From Methylophaga thalassica MP (GTDB taxonomy: Bacteria; Pseudomonadota; Gammaproteobacteria; Nitrosococcales; Methylophagaceae), in contig NZ_AFIG01000002.1 of NCBI RefSeq assembly GCF_000214595.1, positions 20,860 through 84,859 of the forward strand: 64,000 nucleotides of DNA. Reading direction: 5' to 3'. Below the pieces are notes generated by a model. It made no database searches, was not told where the DNA came from, and was given only the letters and a program-made list of their open reading frames with translations. How positions within the stretch are numbered: position 1 is the stretch's first letter; every line of letters starts with the position of its first letter. Of the stretch, positions 35,136 to 45,954 are shown piece by piece. A program made the translations under genes and the position numbers.

Positions 35136-35942
35136 CTACTTGAATTTTTTGCGTAACAGGCCGCTCAAGGCATCGACCAATGTGACCATCAGCAGAATCA
35201 CTAGCAGGATAGCCAATACTTCCTGATATTGCATAATGCGTAGTGAACCCATAAGTTCAAAACCGATACCGCCAGCGCCTACCATGCCCATGATTGTCGA
35301 AGCTCTGAAGTTATATTCCCAGCGATAAATTGCGACATCGGCAAACTGCGGCATCACTTGGGGAAGAATTGCGTGATAGAGCACCTGCATCGGTGAGGCA
35401 CCAGCGGCACGGGCGGCTTCCACCGGAGCGTCATCCACGTGCTCAATCGCTTCGGCAAAGAATTTACCTACCATGCCGATGGAATGCAGCGCTAAAGCCA
35501 GCACACCGGGTAAGGCACCGAAGCCGACGGCAGCCACAAAAATAATCCCCATAATCAGTTCCGGAACGGATCGAAGGGCATTTAGAACGATGCGCGCCAG
35601 CTGAAAGATCACACCATGAGGTGAGGTATTACGCGCTGCCAGAAATGCCATAGGCACAGAAAATATAACTGCAATTGCGGTACCGGCAATACTCATTGCT
35701 AGCGTATCCAGCAAGGGTGAAAACCAGTTTTGAAGGTTGGTAAAGTCCGGTGGGAAAGACTCGCCAGCCAACGTTCCTATTGCAGGCAAGCCATTTGCCA
35801 AAATTTCGAAGTTCAGTACATTCACATACCAGGCTGCCAGCAGAACGATGACCAATAAGGTCACCACCTGCAGGGTTTTACGTTTCCAGTTCTTGCTGTA
35901 ACTTTGCAGCACATCTGTTTGTGTAATCAGGTAGGTATTCAT
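35136..35942 (-). CDS. ptxC: phosphite ABC transporter permease
   Basis: 268 residues, PhnE-like inner membrane permease with about six membrane segments. The permease loop is EAARAAGASPMQVLYHAILP (about residues 175-194), the EAA motif that contacts the ATPase. Together with PtxA and PtxB it imports phosphite. It starts 9 bp after the ptxB stop. The N-terminal cytoplasmic tail is basic (SYSKNWKRKTLQ). Confidence 0.9.
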   Translation of the reverse strand: MNTYLITQTDVLQSYSKNWKRKTLQVVTLLVIVLLAAWYVNVLNFEILANGLPAIGTLAGESFPPDFTNLQNWFSPLLDTLAMSIAGTAIAVIFSVPMAFLAARNTSPHGVIFQLARIVLNALRSVPELIMGIIFVAAVGFGALPGVLALALHSIGMVGKFFAEAIEHVDDAPVEAARAAGASPMQVLYHAILPQVMPQFADVAIYRWEYNFRASTIMGMVGAGGIGFELMGSLRIMQYQEVLAILLVILLMVTLVDALSGLLRKKFK

Positions 35943-35951
35943 AAATCATCC

Positions 35952-37672
<1,721 letters not shown>

Positions 37673-37717
37673 ATCATTACCTTTCGCAATAATTGTCACC
37701 GCTGTATTGCGGTTCAC

Positions 37718-38577
37718 AATCGAATACTAAGGTTTGAATATGACAGAGAAATGAAGCTTAGATGACTATTTTATTTCATAGCTTGACTGACTGGAGTGAA
37801 AAAGAACTCACGGGGACAGTACTCTATATGGGGGGTTGAGCACAAAACTAACATTTTAAGAATGCAGGAATATTAATGACTCTTTGTTGAAATCGATCAT
37901 TTTTGGTTGCACTAAATACCACTGGCATCGAGCACAAAGCGCTACCTATTAAATCCTCAGAAAACAGCGAGCAAGAAGGTTGGAAGTTAGCTAGTTTTTT
38001 TTCGGTTCATAATGATCGCTTTGCTCTTGAAGTAAGCTGTTTTTGGGTCAGTCAAACATGAACGCTTTTGAAGCAAAGCCTTAATTTTCCAGCACCCTAA
38101 TTCATGACGATTAGGCCACGCTCTATTTAACCTTCAACGGCAGTTCATGGCACTAGGATGCCCAGAAGTCGACCTTCGAAAGAAATCTGATCAGACTTTT
38201 TTGCTCTTGTGCCTGTGAAGTCCGCAAAGTTGCCGTTCAGATACATTGTTTAGATAAGGACAAAACAGCCAGTTTGAAGGTTGGGTCAATAGTGGCTTAT
38301 GGTCGAAAGAGACCAATTCGGGGACGCTAAAGACCAATGATTATGAACATTAACCACCCATTTTAATTAAAACTGATGATTTAGAGTTAAGAGAAAACAC
38401 AGCAGTAGATGGCTCCAACCAGAGTTGATATTGAGTGACTACTCTTACTAATATTTTTCACCTTATCAGATGTTGACATGAGCTCCTCAACCAGAAGTTC
38501 GATATTCTATTTGTGCTACCCACTTATTCATTACCTTGCGCAACCATTTCGTTCATAGCCTATGCGCGTTGCTCTAG
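37718..38577. other. intergenic region with right copy of the direct repeat
   Basis: No gene is seen. CTGTCAT (minus strand, 37740-37746) lies near the ptxA promoter region. A GGGGACAGTAC-type segment and the right direct repeat (38221-38278) are the only recognisable features. Confidence 0.5.
38221..38278 (+). repeat. direct repeat, right copy (flanks ptx)
   Basis: It begins TCCGCAAAGTTGCCGTTCAG and ends AAAACAGCCAGTTTGAA. Same orientation as 32960-33018. Confidence 0.65.
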
Positions 38578-38730
38578 TTAAAGTGCCTGTTTTTCCGTTT
38601 GATCAAAGGTATTACGATAAACGGCAAACGAATTATCAGCTTCAATTTCAACCTCTTTTGTCGAGCTGGCTACTCTCCAAAGCGCTGTTTCTAAATGGTT
38701 ACTTAAAAATTTTTGTCCTAGATTAATCAT
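38578..38730 (-). CDS. possible small protein
   Basis: 50-codon ORF from ATG 38730, overlapping the end of the aerotaxis pseudogene (ATGA). MINLGQKFLSNHLETALWRV then KEVEIEADNSFAVYRN reads like a real protein, but no family is known to me. The neighbourhood is decayed. Confidence 0.3.
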   Translation of the reverse strand: MINLGQKFLSNHLETALWRVASSTKEVEIEADNSFAVYRNTFDQTEKQAL

Positions 38731-39382
38731 TCATTCTTCCTGTATAAATGAACTCTCCAAAATAATTTTGATAGAGCGCTTTTCGCTTTAACATAGGGCC
38801 GTGAGATTCCATAGGAAAATGAAGCCAAAATAACGAATCCAAGCAACAACAAAACGATGAATGTATCGAGATTTATTGCTCCAACAAGACTTGATACAAC
38901 AAAAGGTAAAAATGAACAAAGGCCAGCTAAGAATAGCTTAGTAAAGATTGGCCAATGCTTCGGAGATAACAAATTAAACGGACTTTTACCTAGGTTTATT
39001 TTCTCGTATGCTTCCTCAGTCCTATTGACCGCCTCACCATCAGGCTTGAAGCGAACACTCTACAGGCCGCACTCTTCTTGCCTCCCCTATAAGGCATAAC
39101 GAAGGCATCAACCCAGTAATTATCACCGTTTTTACAACGATTCTTACAATACCCATCCAAGGCGGACCTTTGGCAGACGTGTCCCAAAGTTCTTTAAAGG
39201 TAATTTGGGGCATGTCAGGCTGTCGAACCAAATTATGTGCTTGTCCAAGTAATTCATCTTCTGGCACTCAAAAAATCATCATTAATATAGGTAATAACGC
39301 CTTTCTTTATTGTTGTAGAGAATATGCTAACATCATCTGAATATTTTAATTCTTTTCCTGTAGCTGGTAAGCTTTTACTCAT
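38727..39382 (-). pseudogene. aer: aerotaxis receptor (Aer-type PAS chemoreceptor), decayed and truncated
   Basis: Pieces in all three frames spell an Aer N-terminus: MSKSLPATGKELKYSDDVSI, VITYINDDFL, then EDELLGQAHNLVRQPDMPQ (PAS core), KNRCKNGDNYWVDAFVMPY, then SVRFKPDGEAVNRTEEAYEK and the membrane part WPIFTKLFLAGLCSFLP. At least three indels and a small deletion disrupt it, and the signalling domain is absent. The protein would have sensed FAD/redox state for aerotaxis. Clearly dead. Confidence 0.8.
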
Positions 39383-39562
39383 TACGATGCCTTTTATACT
39401 TCAAAAATTTAAAACATTTTCTAATTTTTCTTCTACTAGCAGCATAGCTCTGCACGATTTTAGTCTTTATTATGGTAAATAAAAGTCATATCACAAGTTT
39501 GTTAAACGCTAGATACTAGAAGCTTAACAGAATGGAATTTACTTGATTTTCTACAATTCTTG

Positions 39563-40648
39563 GATTCAACTTCGAAGTGCATAACTTGAATAGGTAGAAG
39601 AAGAGGTCAGTCACCTGTAGGCTGATCATTTTTTCTCCGGCAAGAGATGAACGATGAATTCCTACAAGCAACTGACCTATGAACAACGATGCCAGCTTTA
39701 CGCACTAAAGAAAACAAAAATGACATAACAAGCACTGGCGAATGCGATTGGCGTGAGTCAGCCAACGATCAGTCGAGAACTTAAGCGCAATACCGGCGGT
39801 AGCGGTTATCGTTTCGCTCAGGCCCAGCGTAAAGCCCTGGAGCGCCGAGCAGAGGCGGTTAAACCCACAAAAATGACACCAGAGATGATCTCTCTCGTTA
39901 ACGCAAAGTTGCGCGAAAAGCTGAGTCCAGAGCAAATTTCGGGTTGGCTACTCGTGGAGAAAGAGAAGTTGCTCAGTCACGAAACCCTCTACCGTCATAT
40001 TTGGGTCGATAAGGCCGCTGGCGGTGATCTGTATAGCAATCTGCGCCGACAAGGGAAAGCCTATCAAGCACGGGGCAAAAGCCAGGCTGGACGTGGGCAC
40101 ATCAAAAACCGTGTCAGTATTGATGAGCGCCCCACGATTGTTGATGCTAAGGAACGCGTAGGGGACTGGGAAATTGATCTTGTCATCGGCAAAGGCCACA
40201 GCGGAGCGCTGTTAACCATCGTCGATAGAGCGACTAGCTTTACCGTATCGAAGCGAATCAATAACAAATCGGCTCAGGTCGTTACCAATGCGACAATTGA
40301 GTTGCTGAGGCCGTTCAAGGGCGCGGTGCTAACGATTACGGCGGATAACGGTAAGGAGTTTGCCTATCATGAGCAGATGACTGCAGCGCTGGGGGCGCGG
40401 GTATATTTTGCCGACCCCTACAGCTCATGGCAACGCGGTTTGAATGAAAATACTAACGGCCTTCTACGTCAGTACTGGCCTAAAAAGACGGACTTCAAAA
40501 AAGTCTCGGCAAAAGAAGTTAAAGCCGTTATTGTTCAGCTAAATAATCGTCCCAGAAAGAAATTAAATTTTAAAACGCCCGCAATGTTAATGGGAAATCA
40601 CATGGCTGCAATTGCGGCTTAAACGGTTATGCACTTCGGGGTTGAATC
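39563..40648 (+). mobile_element. IS30-family insertion sequence
   Basis: 1086 bp. Terminal repeats: GATTCAACTTCGAAGTGCAT (left) and, inverted, GATTCAACCCCGAAGTGCAT (right). The dinucleotide TG flanks both ends (39561-39562, 40649-40650), matching the short duplications of this family. It holds one transposase gene with a nonsense codon. Confidence 0.85.
39654..40622 (+). pseudogene. IS30-family transposase with in-frame stop
   Basis: The reading from ATG 39654 gives MNSYKQLTYEQRCQLYALKK, then TAA at 39726-39728 (codon 25), then QALANAIGVSQPTISRELKR and the rest intact: DWEIDLVIGKGHSG (first Asp), ITADNGKEFAYHE (second Asp), WQRGLNENTNGLLRQ (Glu). CAA to TAA is a one-base change. Restart at a later start (ATG/GTG 39753 region) would lose the helix-turn-helix front, so activity is doubtful. 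Confidence 0.85.
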
Positions 40649-41008
40649 TGCCCTTTCTGAGTGTTTTTTCAACACTTATTATCAAAACGAAAAGGCAAAA
40701 AAGATTGCCAAGAAAATCAATAATAAGAACTGATTTTATAAATATCGAACCTTTTCACAGTATTGGTTTGTCACTAAAATATTTTTTAAAGGTTAACGTC
40801 ATAAACTGATACACATTCATTATGTGACCAAGAATTAATATACGATAATCACCTATGGATAGATTTTAAATATCGCTAGCATGTAGAAGCTTGTGATTTA
40901 ACGGTAACGCTATGGGTACTCCTCATGAAAGCCTACGCGCCAATTCATAGTAAGTCTTACCTAATTCAGTAATTGTGATGTATTTGTTAATTTAGCTCGA
41001 TGTGAAGA
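40649..41008. other. 360-bp region without recognised gene
   Basis: AT-rich DNA between the IS30 element and the YHS gene. I see no RNA gene, clear terminator or conserved ORF. Confidence 0.5.
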
Positions 41009-41488
41009 ATGATAAAAACAAAAAAATGCCCCGTATGCGAAATGCTATTACTAAAGAGTGATAATATTGTTCAGTTTAAGGGAATAAACTTTTGGTTATG
41101 CTCTGAGCAATGCCGGGACAGATTCAATCAAAGACCAAGTTTGTACATTGGTGATCCTAAGCATGGTAAATCAGTCAAACAGCATGGTGTAAAAGTAGAG
41201 AAAAAACACACCATAAAGCTTGTATTGCCAGACAATCATGAATCTATAGATCTACTAATTCAGTATTTGAACTCGTTAATGGGGGTCATACAGGCAAGAA
41301 TTAATCAAGGACAACTTGAGATTGAATACGACCTGATTCAGGTGTCTTTAGGAGAAATAGAGTCTTTCATTAAATCAACGGGCATCGCCATCGAACAATC
41401 TTGGATAGATAAAGTCCATAATGCCTTGATTCATTACAATGAGGACGGAGAACTAGATAATTTAGGCCATCCTTATAAAGACAACTGA
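41009..41488 (+). CDS. YHS-domain protein
   Basis: 159 residues. The N-terminus (KKCPVCEMLLLKSDNIVQFK, then FWLCSEQCRDRFNQRPSLYI) is a YHS/TRASH-type metal-binding domain with CxxC and CxxxC. The second half (residues about 70-145) resembles a small alpha-beta metal-binding domain without the CxxC. YHS domains are common in copper proteins, and a large copper block follows. Start by ATG 41009 with weak Shine-Dalgarno (GATGTGAAG). Converges with the lycopene-cyclase-domain gene. Confidence 0.65.
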   Translation: MIKTKKCPVCEMLLLKSDNIVQFKGINFWLCSEQCRDRFNQRPSLYIGDPKHGKSVKQHGVKVEKKHTIKLVLPDNHESIDLLIQYLNSLMGVIQARINQGQLEIEYDLIQVSLGEIESFIKSTGIAIEQSWIDKVHNALIHYNEDGELDNLGHPYKDN

Positions 41489-41493
41489 ACATT

Positions 41494-42186
41494 TCATTCG
41501 ACAGTTTCTTTCCAAGTCAGATGTTCATATAAGCCAGTCCAGTAATAGCCAAAACTCGCTGCAAAAAGTAATTCCTCAATCGGAATATGGAGAACGAACA
41601 ACCCGCTGAGTGCATCCAGATTCCAGACGCGCTCAATATACCCTGGTGAGAGACTCTCAAGCCCAAGAACAAACACCGAATAATAAATAAGAAAAAGTGC
41701 ACTTCCCCATATGCTTTTTAGCGCTAGATCGGTTCTGCATAAACTATTGGCGATACCTCCCGCAACCATAGCTATTATAGCGGGGTAAATCGGATTCCAC
41801 TCCCAGAGCATTAAGATTGGAAACAAAATAAATGGTGTCGTGACGGCCAGAATATGATGAGCGTGTCTCTTAGATAAACGAATAGCTAGTGGCATAGTTT
41901 GCAACTTCTGACCCGTGATTACGTTGTAAGCCACAGCACCAATTCCACCGATACCAAAACAAAAAATCAAACTTTCAATATCAAACCCCGTTTTGAGAGC
42001 TAAATTGAACATGCTCGGTGGACTCCAGTAGTCTGGAACAAATAATGGTTCGGTAAAACCAAAAAGCATTGTGATTGAGCTTGCTTTTAACATGACCGAG
42101 CGATATGTAGGTGTAATTAGGTATACAGCCAGCCATGGTATAAGAAATGCCAAAGACCAGACTAACCATACGTACTGTTCATCCAT
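41494..42186 (-). CDS. lycopene cyclase domain-containing membrane protein
   Basis: 230 residues from ATG 42186 (after AGGAGTTATCTCAG). About seven hydrophobic segments. The family (CrtY/CarR-type heterodimeric cyclase domain) is marked by IPIEELLFAASFGYYW near the end, equivalent to the P-[IV]-EE-x-[LF] signature. No other carotenoid genes are present here, so cyclase activity is uncertain; similar stand-alone proteins occur in other bacteria. Confidence 0.65.
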   Translation of the reverse strand: MDEQYVWLVWSLAFLIPWLAVYLITPTYRSVMLKASSITMLFGFTEPLFVPDYWSPPSMFNLALKTGFDIESLIFCFGIGGIGAVAYNVITGQKLQTMPLAIRLSKRHAHHILAVTTPFILFPILMLWEWNPIYPAIIAMVAGGIANSLCRTDLALKSIWGSALFLIYYSVFVLGLESLSPGYIERVWNLDALSGLFVLHIPIEELLFAASFGYYWTGLYEHLTWKETVE

Positions 42187-42396
42187 TCTGAGATAACTCC
42201 TAGAGAATAAGTCACCACGATGTATCACTTTCGAGTGATAATTTATGTGTGAAAGAAGAAATACTAATAAATAAAATTCTTTCTTACATTACAATTTTGT
42301 CAGAATTTGTGTGAATCATTACAAGTTCATTACATTGCTTCTTTTTTCTTAAGGCTGAGGTTAGTATCACACTATTAGTTGCTGGTGTATAAATGG

Positions 42397-42774
42397 ATGT
42401 TTAGAGTTTCAAACTTATTATTTCTAATCCTTATCGTGATGGCTTACTTAGGTCAGCCGCTAATTGCTTTATCTTCCCCATGTAAAGATATGGAAATGCG
42501 TACAATGACAGAATCTTACTCAATGGGCTCTGTCCATGATGGCCATATTCAGCAAGTTCGCAGTAAAAATTTGACATCTGAATGTTGTATTATTTCCACT
42601 TGCGGCATGAACTCTTGTCTGCATCATAGTCAAGAGGCTATTACATTCTCACTTTCCCCCCAAGCGTTCAAAGTGCAAAATGCAGTCAGCCTTGCTCTTA
42701 ACTTAACGAGCTTCTACTCAAACTTTGAAACAAACTCATTGTTTCGTCCTCCGATTTCACTCATTACAGTATAG
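42397..42774 (+). CDS. hypothetical secreted protein upstream of copper efflux genes
   Basis: 125 residues from ATG 42397. A signal peptide (NLLFLILIVMAYLGQPLIAL) precedes a Cys/Met/His-rich segment (SPCKDMEMRTM, SECCIISTCGMNSCLHH), a composition common in periplasmic copper-handling proteins. No named family is recognised. It lies 200 bp before cusC on the same strand and may be co-regulated. Confidence 0.55.
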   Translation: MFRVSNLLFLILIVMAYLGQPLIALSSPCKDMEMRTMTESYSMGSVHDGHIQQVRSKNLTSECCIISTCGMNSCLHHSQEAITFSLSPQAFKVQNAVSLALNLTSFYSNFETNSLFRPPISLITV

Positions 42775-42977
42775 ATGTAGCCACTCTAGACAACTGTATA
42801 GGTCAACACTGAAATGTGTGCCACACATGTCATCATTCGTTAAAGTTTTACATATTAAGAATAGCACTTTTGGCATTTTGCCTATTAATGAATGACCTAC
42901 ATTAGAGCTCAATGAGTGAGATTCTTATTAATAGTAATTGATACTGCGTTAAATGAGCCTAATTCGGAATATGAGCA

Positions 42978-44324
42978 ATGAGTAATAACAAATATTTTTT
43001 TAGTACAGAACCACTGAAAGCTTTAGTTTTGATGGCTCTGATGTTCAATTCTTTGTCTTTGACAGCCCAAGAGTTGTCTCTTGAAAAAGCGATCGAGCTT
43101 GCTCATCAGAGTGATCCTTGGATAAAAGGAAGTTATCAGAAAGAACAGGCAAATATTGCTCAGAGTATAGCAGCTGGACAGTTACCGGATCCTGTCATAT
43201 CACTCGGATTAGCAAATATGCCTCTTGACAGTTTGAACTTTAATCAGGAGCCAATGACACAACTCATGGCTGGTGTCTCCCAAGTTTTCCCTCGAGGTCA
43301 AACTCTCGAGTTACAAAGACAAAAATTGGAAGATATAAGCCGACAACATCCTTTTATGCGTCAAGATAGGTATGCAAAAGTGAAACTGACAGTCACTCAA
43401 TTATGGCTCGACTTGTATGAGAGCCAAGAGTCTATTCGTCTGATTGAGAACGACAGATCATTGTTTGAATACCTTGTTGAAGTTGCCGAGGTTAGTTACA
43501 GCAGTGCTTTTGGTAGAAGTCGTCAACAGGATCTAGTTAGAGCTCAACTTGAGCTGACACGCATTGAAGACCGCCTTACAGTACTCGATAAAAAAAGAAG
43601 CGAAACCCAAGAAAAACTTGCTGAATGGCTTTATGACACAGGGGCACACTGGCAAGAGATGGGCGTTTCCCAAATACTGCCAGAAATAGAACTTAAAAGT
43701 ATTCACGAAGCAATCAACAATCAAGTGCAGTACGAGGCGCCTGATTTCACTGATCACCCAATGATTAGAAGCCTTGACCAGCAGATCATGGCTTCAGAAA
43801 CAAATATTGTTCTGACAAAACAAAAATACAAACCGCAATTTGGCATCAATGCAAGCTATGGTTTCCGTGACGATGCACCAGGGGGGCAAGATCGCAGTGA
43901 TCTATTTTCTGTTGGTATTAGCTTTGATTTACCGATTTTTACGGAAAAACGGCAAGACAAGGAAGTAGAAGCGGCAGTAAGTAGTAAGGAAGCCTTAAAA
44001 ACAGATAAAACACTCGCATTACGTGCTATGAACGCTCGTTTTAATGAGGCCAGTGAAAGACTAAGTTGGCTGGAAAAACGCCAGAAACTCTACAGCGATC
44101 GTCTGTTGAAAGAGATGAACGATCAGGCTGAAGCCTCCTTAAACGCTTACACCAATGATGATGGTGACTTTGCCGAAGTCGTCCGCGCTCGTATTGCAGA
44201 ACTCAATGCCAACATCGACTACCTAAATATCAACGTAGACAGGCTAAAAACAATTGCCGCATTGAATTATTTCTCAAGTTCATCTGAATACATGACATCT
44301 ATTAACGGGAAACAACATGACTAG
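42978..44324 (+). CDS. cusC: TolC-family outer-membrane efflux protein (CusC-type)
   Basis: 448 residues. A signal peptide (ALVLMALMFNSLSLTAQE) is followed by the two-repeat OEP architecture: LEKAIELAHQSDPWIKGSYQ (first), and IMASETNIVLTKQKYKPQFG (second), plus coiled-coil helices. It forms the outer-membrane channel of the Cu/Ag efflux pump. The stop overlaps the cusB start by 8 bp, so the three pump genes form an operon. Confidence 0.85.
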   Translation: MSNNKYFFSTEPLKALVLMALMFNSLSLTAQELSLEKAIELAHQSDPWIKGSYQKEQANIAQSIAAGQLPDPVISLGLANMPLDSLNFNQEPMTQLMAGVSQVFPRGQTLELQRQKLEDISRQHPFMRQDRYAKVKLTVTQLWLDLYESQESIRLIENDRSLFEYLVEVAEVSYSSAFGRSRQQDLVRAQLELTRIEDRLTVLDKKRSETQEKLAEWLYDTGAHWQEMGVSQILPEIELKSIHEAINNQVQYEAPDFTDHPMIRSLDQQIMASETNIVLTKQKYKPQFGINASYGFRDDAPGGQDRSDLFSVGISFDLPIFTEKRQDKEVEAAVSSKEALKTDKTLALRAMNARFNEASERLSWLEKRQKLYSDRLLKEMNDQAEASLNAYTNDDGDFAEVVRARIAELNANIDYLNINVDRLKTIAALNYFSSSSEYMTSINGKQHD

Positions 44325-45942
44325 CTCATACAAAACTTTATTATTGATGCTGTTTGCAATACTGCTTACCGCAGTAATTACATACAGTGTGACGCGTGTA
44401 TATTTTGAAAATAATACCGTTAGTAATAGTGAAGCCGAACAAAAGCAACCACTGTATTGGGTTGCACCGATGGATCCCAACTACCGTCGAGACAAGGCTG
44501 GTAAATCACCAATGGGTATGGATTTGATTCCTGTGTATGAAGAAAATGAAACCTCTCAGAATTCTGGTCCAGGAACAATTACCATCTCTCCAGATGTTGT
44601 GAATAATATCGGGGTTAGAATTGTTAAAGCTGAGTATGGCCCAATTCATTCAGAAATAAATACAGTCGGTTATGTTCAATATGATGAAGACAAGCTAGTT
44701 CATATTCATCCACGAGTCGAGGGTTGGGTTGACAAGCTATATGTCAAAGCAGCCGGTGATCCCATTAAAAAAGGACAACCACTTTATAAACTCTATTCAC
44801 CTGAACTTGTAAACGCTCAAGAAGAGCTTGTCTTAGCGCTCAATCGAAACAATGTTCGCTTAATTAAAGCAGCTGAGGACCGCTTGAAAGCATTACAAAT
44901 AGCCAACTCTGTTATTAATCAAATAAAACAAACTCGCAAGGTTCAGCAAGCCATTACGTTTTATGCTCCACAGAGCGGAGTCATCGATAACCTTAATGTG
45001 CGTGAAGGATTTTATGTCAAGCCAGGAATGAATTTAATGTCAGTAGGTGATCTCAGTACAGTCTGGGTTGAAGCTGAAATCTTTGAACGTCAAGCAGAGT
45101 TAGTCAAAGCAGGGCAAGCGGTTACCATGACCCTAGATTATATGCCTGGAACAAAGTGGATTGGAAAAGTCGACTATGTTTATCCCACATTGAATGACGA
45201 GACAAGAACAGTTCGAGTTCGTCTTCGTTTTGATAACGAAGATTATGCCCTCAAACCAAATATGTTTGCCCAAGTAACAATAGCGACCGGTGAGGAGAAA
45301 GAAAAACTAATGATCCCAATGGAGGCGCTTATCCGAACTGGCGATCAAGATCGTGTTGTTCTAGCTCTTGGGGAGGGTCAGTTTAAGTCGATTACTGTTA
45401 TCGCCGGCAACATTGGCGAAAGTCATGTAGAAATCATCAATGGTCTCGAACCGGGAGAGGAAGTGGTCAGTTCTGCACAGTTTCTTCTTGACTCAGAATC
45501 CAGCAAAACTTCAGATTTCAAGCGTATGCATCATGAAGACTCAAAACCACGATCTGTGTGGGTTGAGGCCAAGATTGAGTCTGTTATGACAGAACATCAT
45601 ATGATCACAGCCGCTCATTCAGCAATCAGCGAGTGGGATTGGCCTGCTATGACTATGGATTTCAGTGTCAGTGAAAATATTGATCTGAGTACTCTCTCAA
45701 AAGGTACTCAATTGCACATGGAAATTACCAACTCAGATACTGAATACTACGAAATTACCGGAATTCACATTAAAGAAAGTGGTACTAGCACTGTGAATGA
45801 GGAGTCTGCCACAGAGGGTGACGTCAAATTACAATCTATAGATGATGAAAGTATGAACCATAACAAGCATCAAGAAAAAAATACTCAAATGGATAGTTCC
45901 GAAAGTTCTGAGCATTCACATCATCAACACTCAGGCATGTAG
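44317..45942 (+). CDS. cusB: RND periplasmic adaptor with fused CusF domain (CusB-type)
   Basis: 541 residues. Order: membrane anchor (LLLMLFAILLTAVITYSV), a metal-binding motif WVAPMDPNYRRDKAGKSPMG (about residues 48-67), lipoyl/barrel-sandwich and hairpin, beta-barrel (MNLMSVGDLSTVWVEAEI), then a CusF domain at about 420-490 (HSAISEWDWPAMTMDF with the Trp and two Met copper ligands), and a His-rich tail (SEHSHHQHSGM). It links CusA and CusC and collects periplasmic copper; the fusion removes the need for a separate CusF. Confidence 0.88.
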   Translation: MTSSYKTLLLMLFAILLTAVITYSVTRVYFENNTVSNSEAEQKQPLYWVAPMDPNYRRDKAGKSPMGMDLIPVYEENETSQNSGPGTITISPDVVNNIGVRIVKAEYGPIHSEINTVGYVQYDEDKLVHIHPRVEGWVDKLYVKAAGDPIKKGQPLYKLYSPELVNAQEELVLALNRNNVRLIKAAEDRLKALQIANSVINQIKQTRKVQQAITFYAPQSGVIDNLNVREGFYVKPGMNLMSVGDLSTVWVEAEIFERQAELVKAGQAVTMTLDYMPGTKWIGKVDYVYPTLNDETRTVRVRLRFDNEDYALKPNMFAQVTIATGEEKEKLMIPMEALIRTGDQDRVVLALGEGQFKSITVIAGNIGESHVEIINGLEPGEEVVSSAQFLLDSESSKTSDFKRMHHEDSKPRSVWVEAKIESVMTEHHMITAAHSAISEWDWPAMTMDFSVSENIDLSTLSKGTQLHMEITNSDTEYYEITGIHIKESGTSTVNEESATEGDVKLQSIDDESMNHNKHQEKNTQMDSSESSEHSHHQHSGM

Positions 45943-45954
45943 AAAGGAATACTT

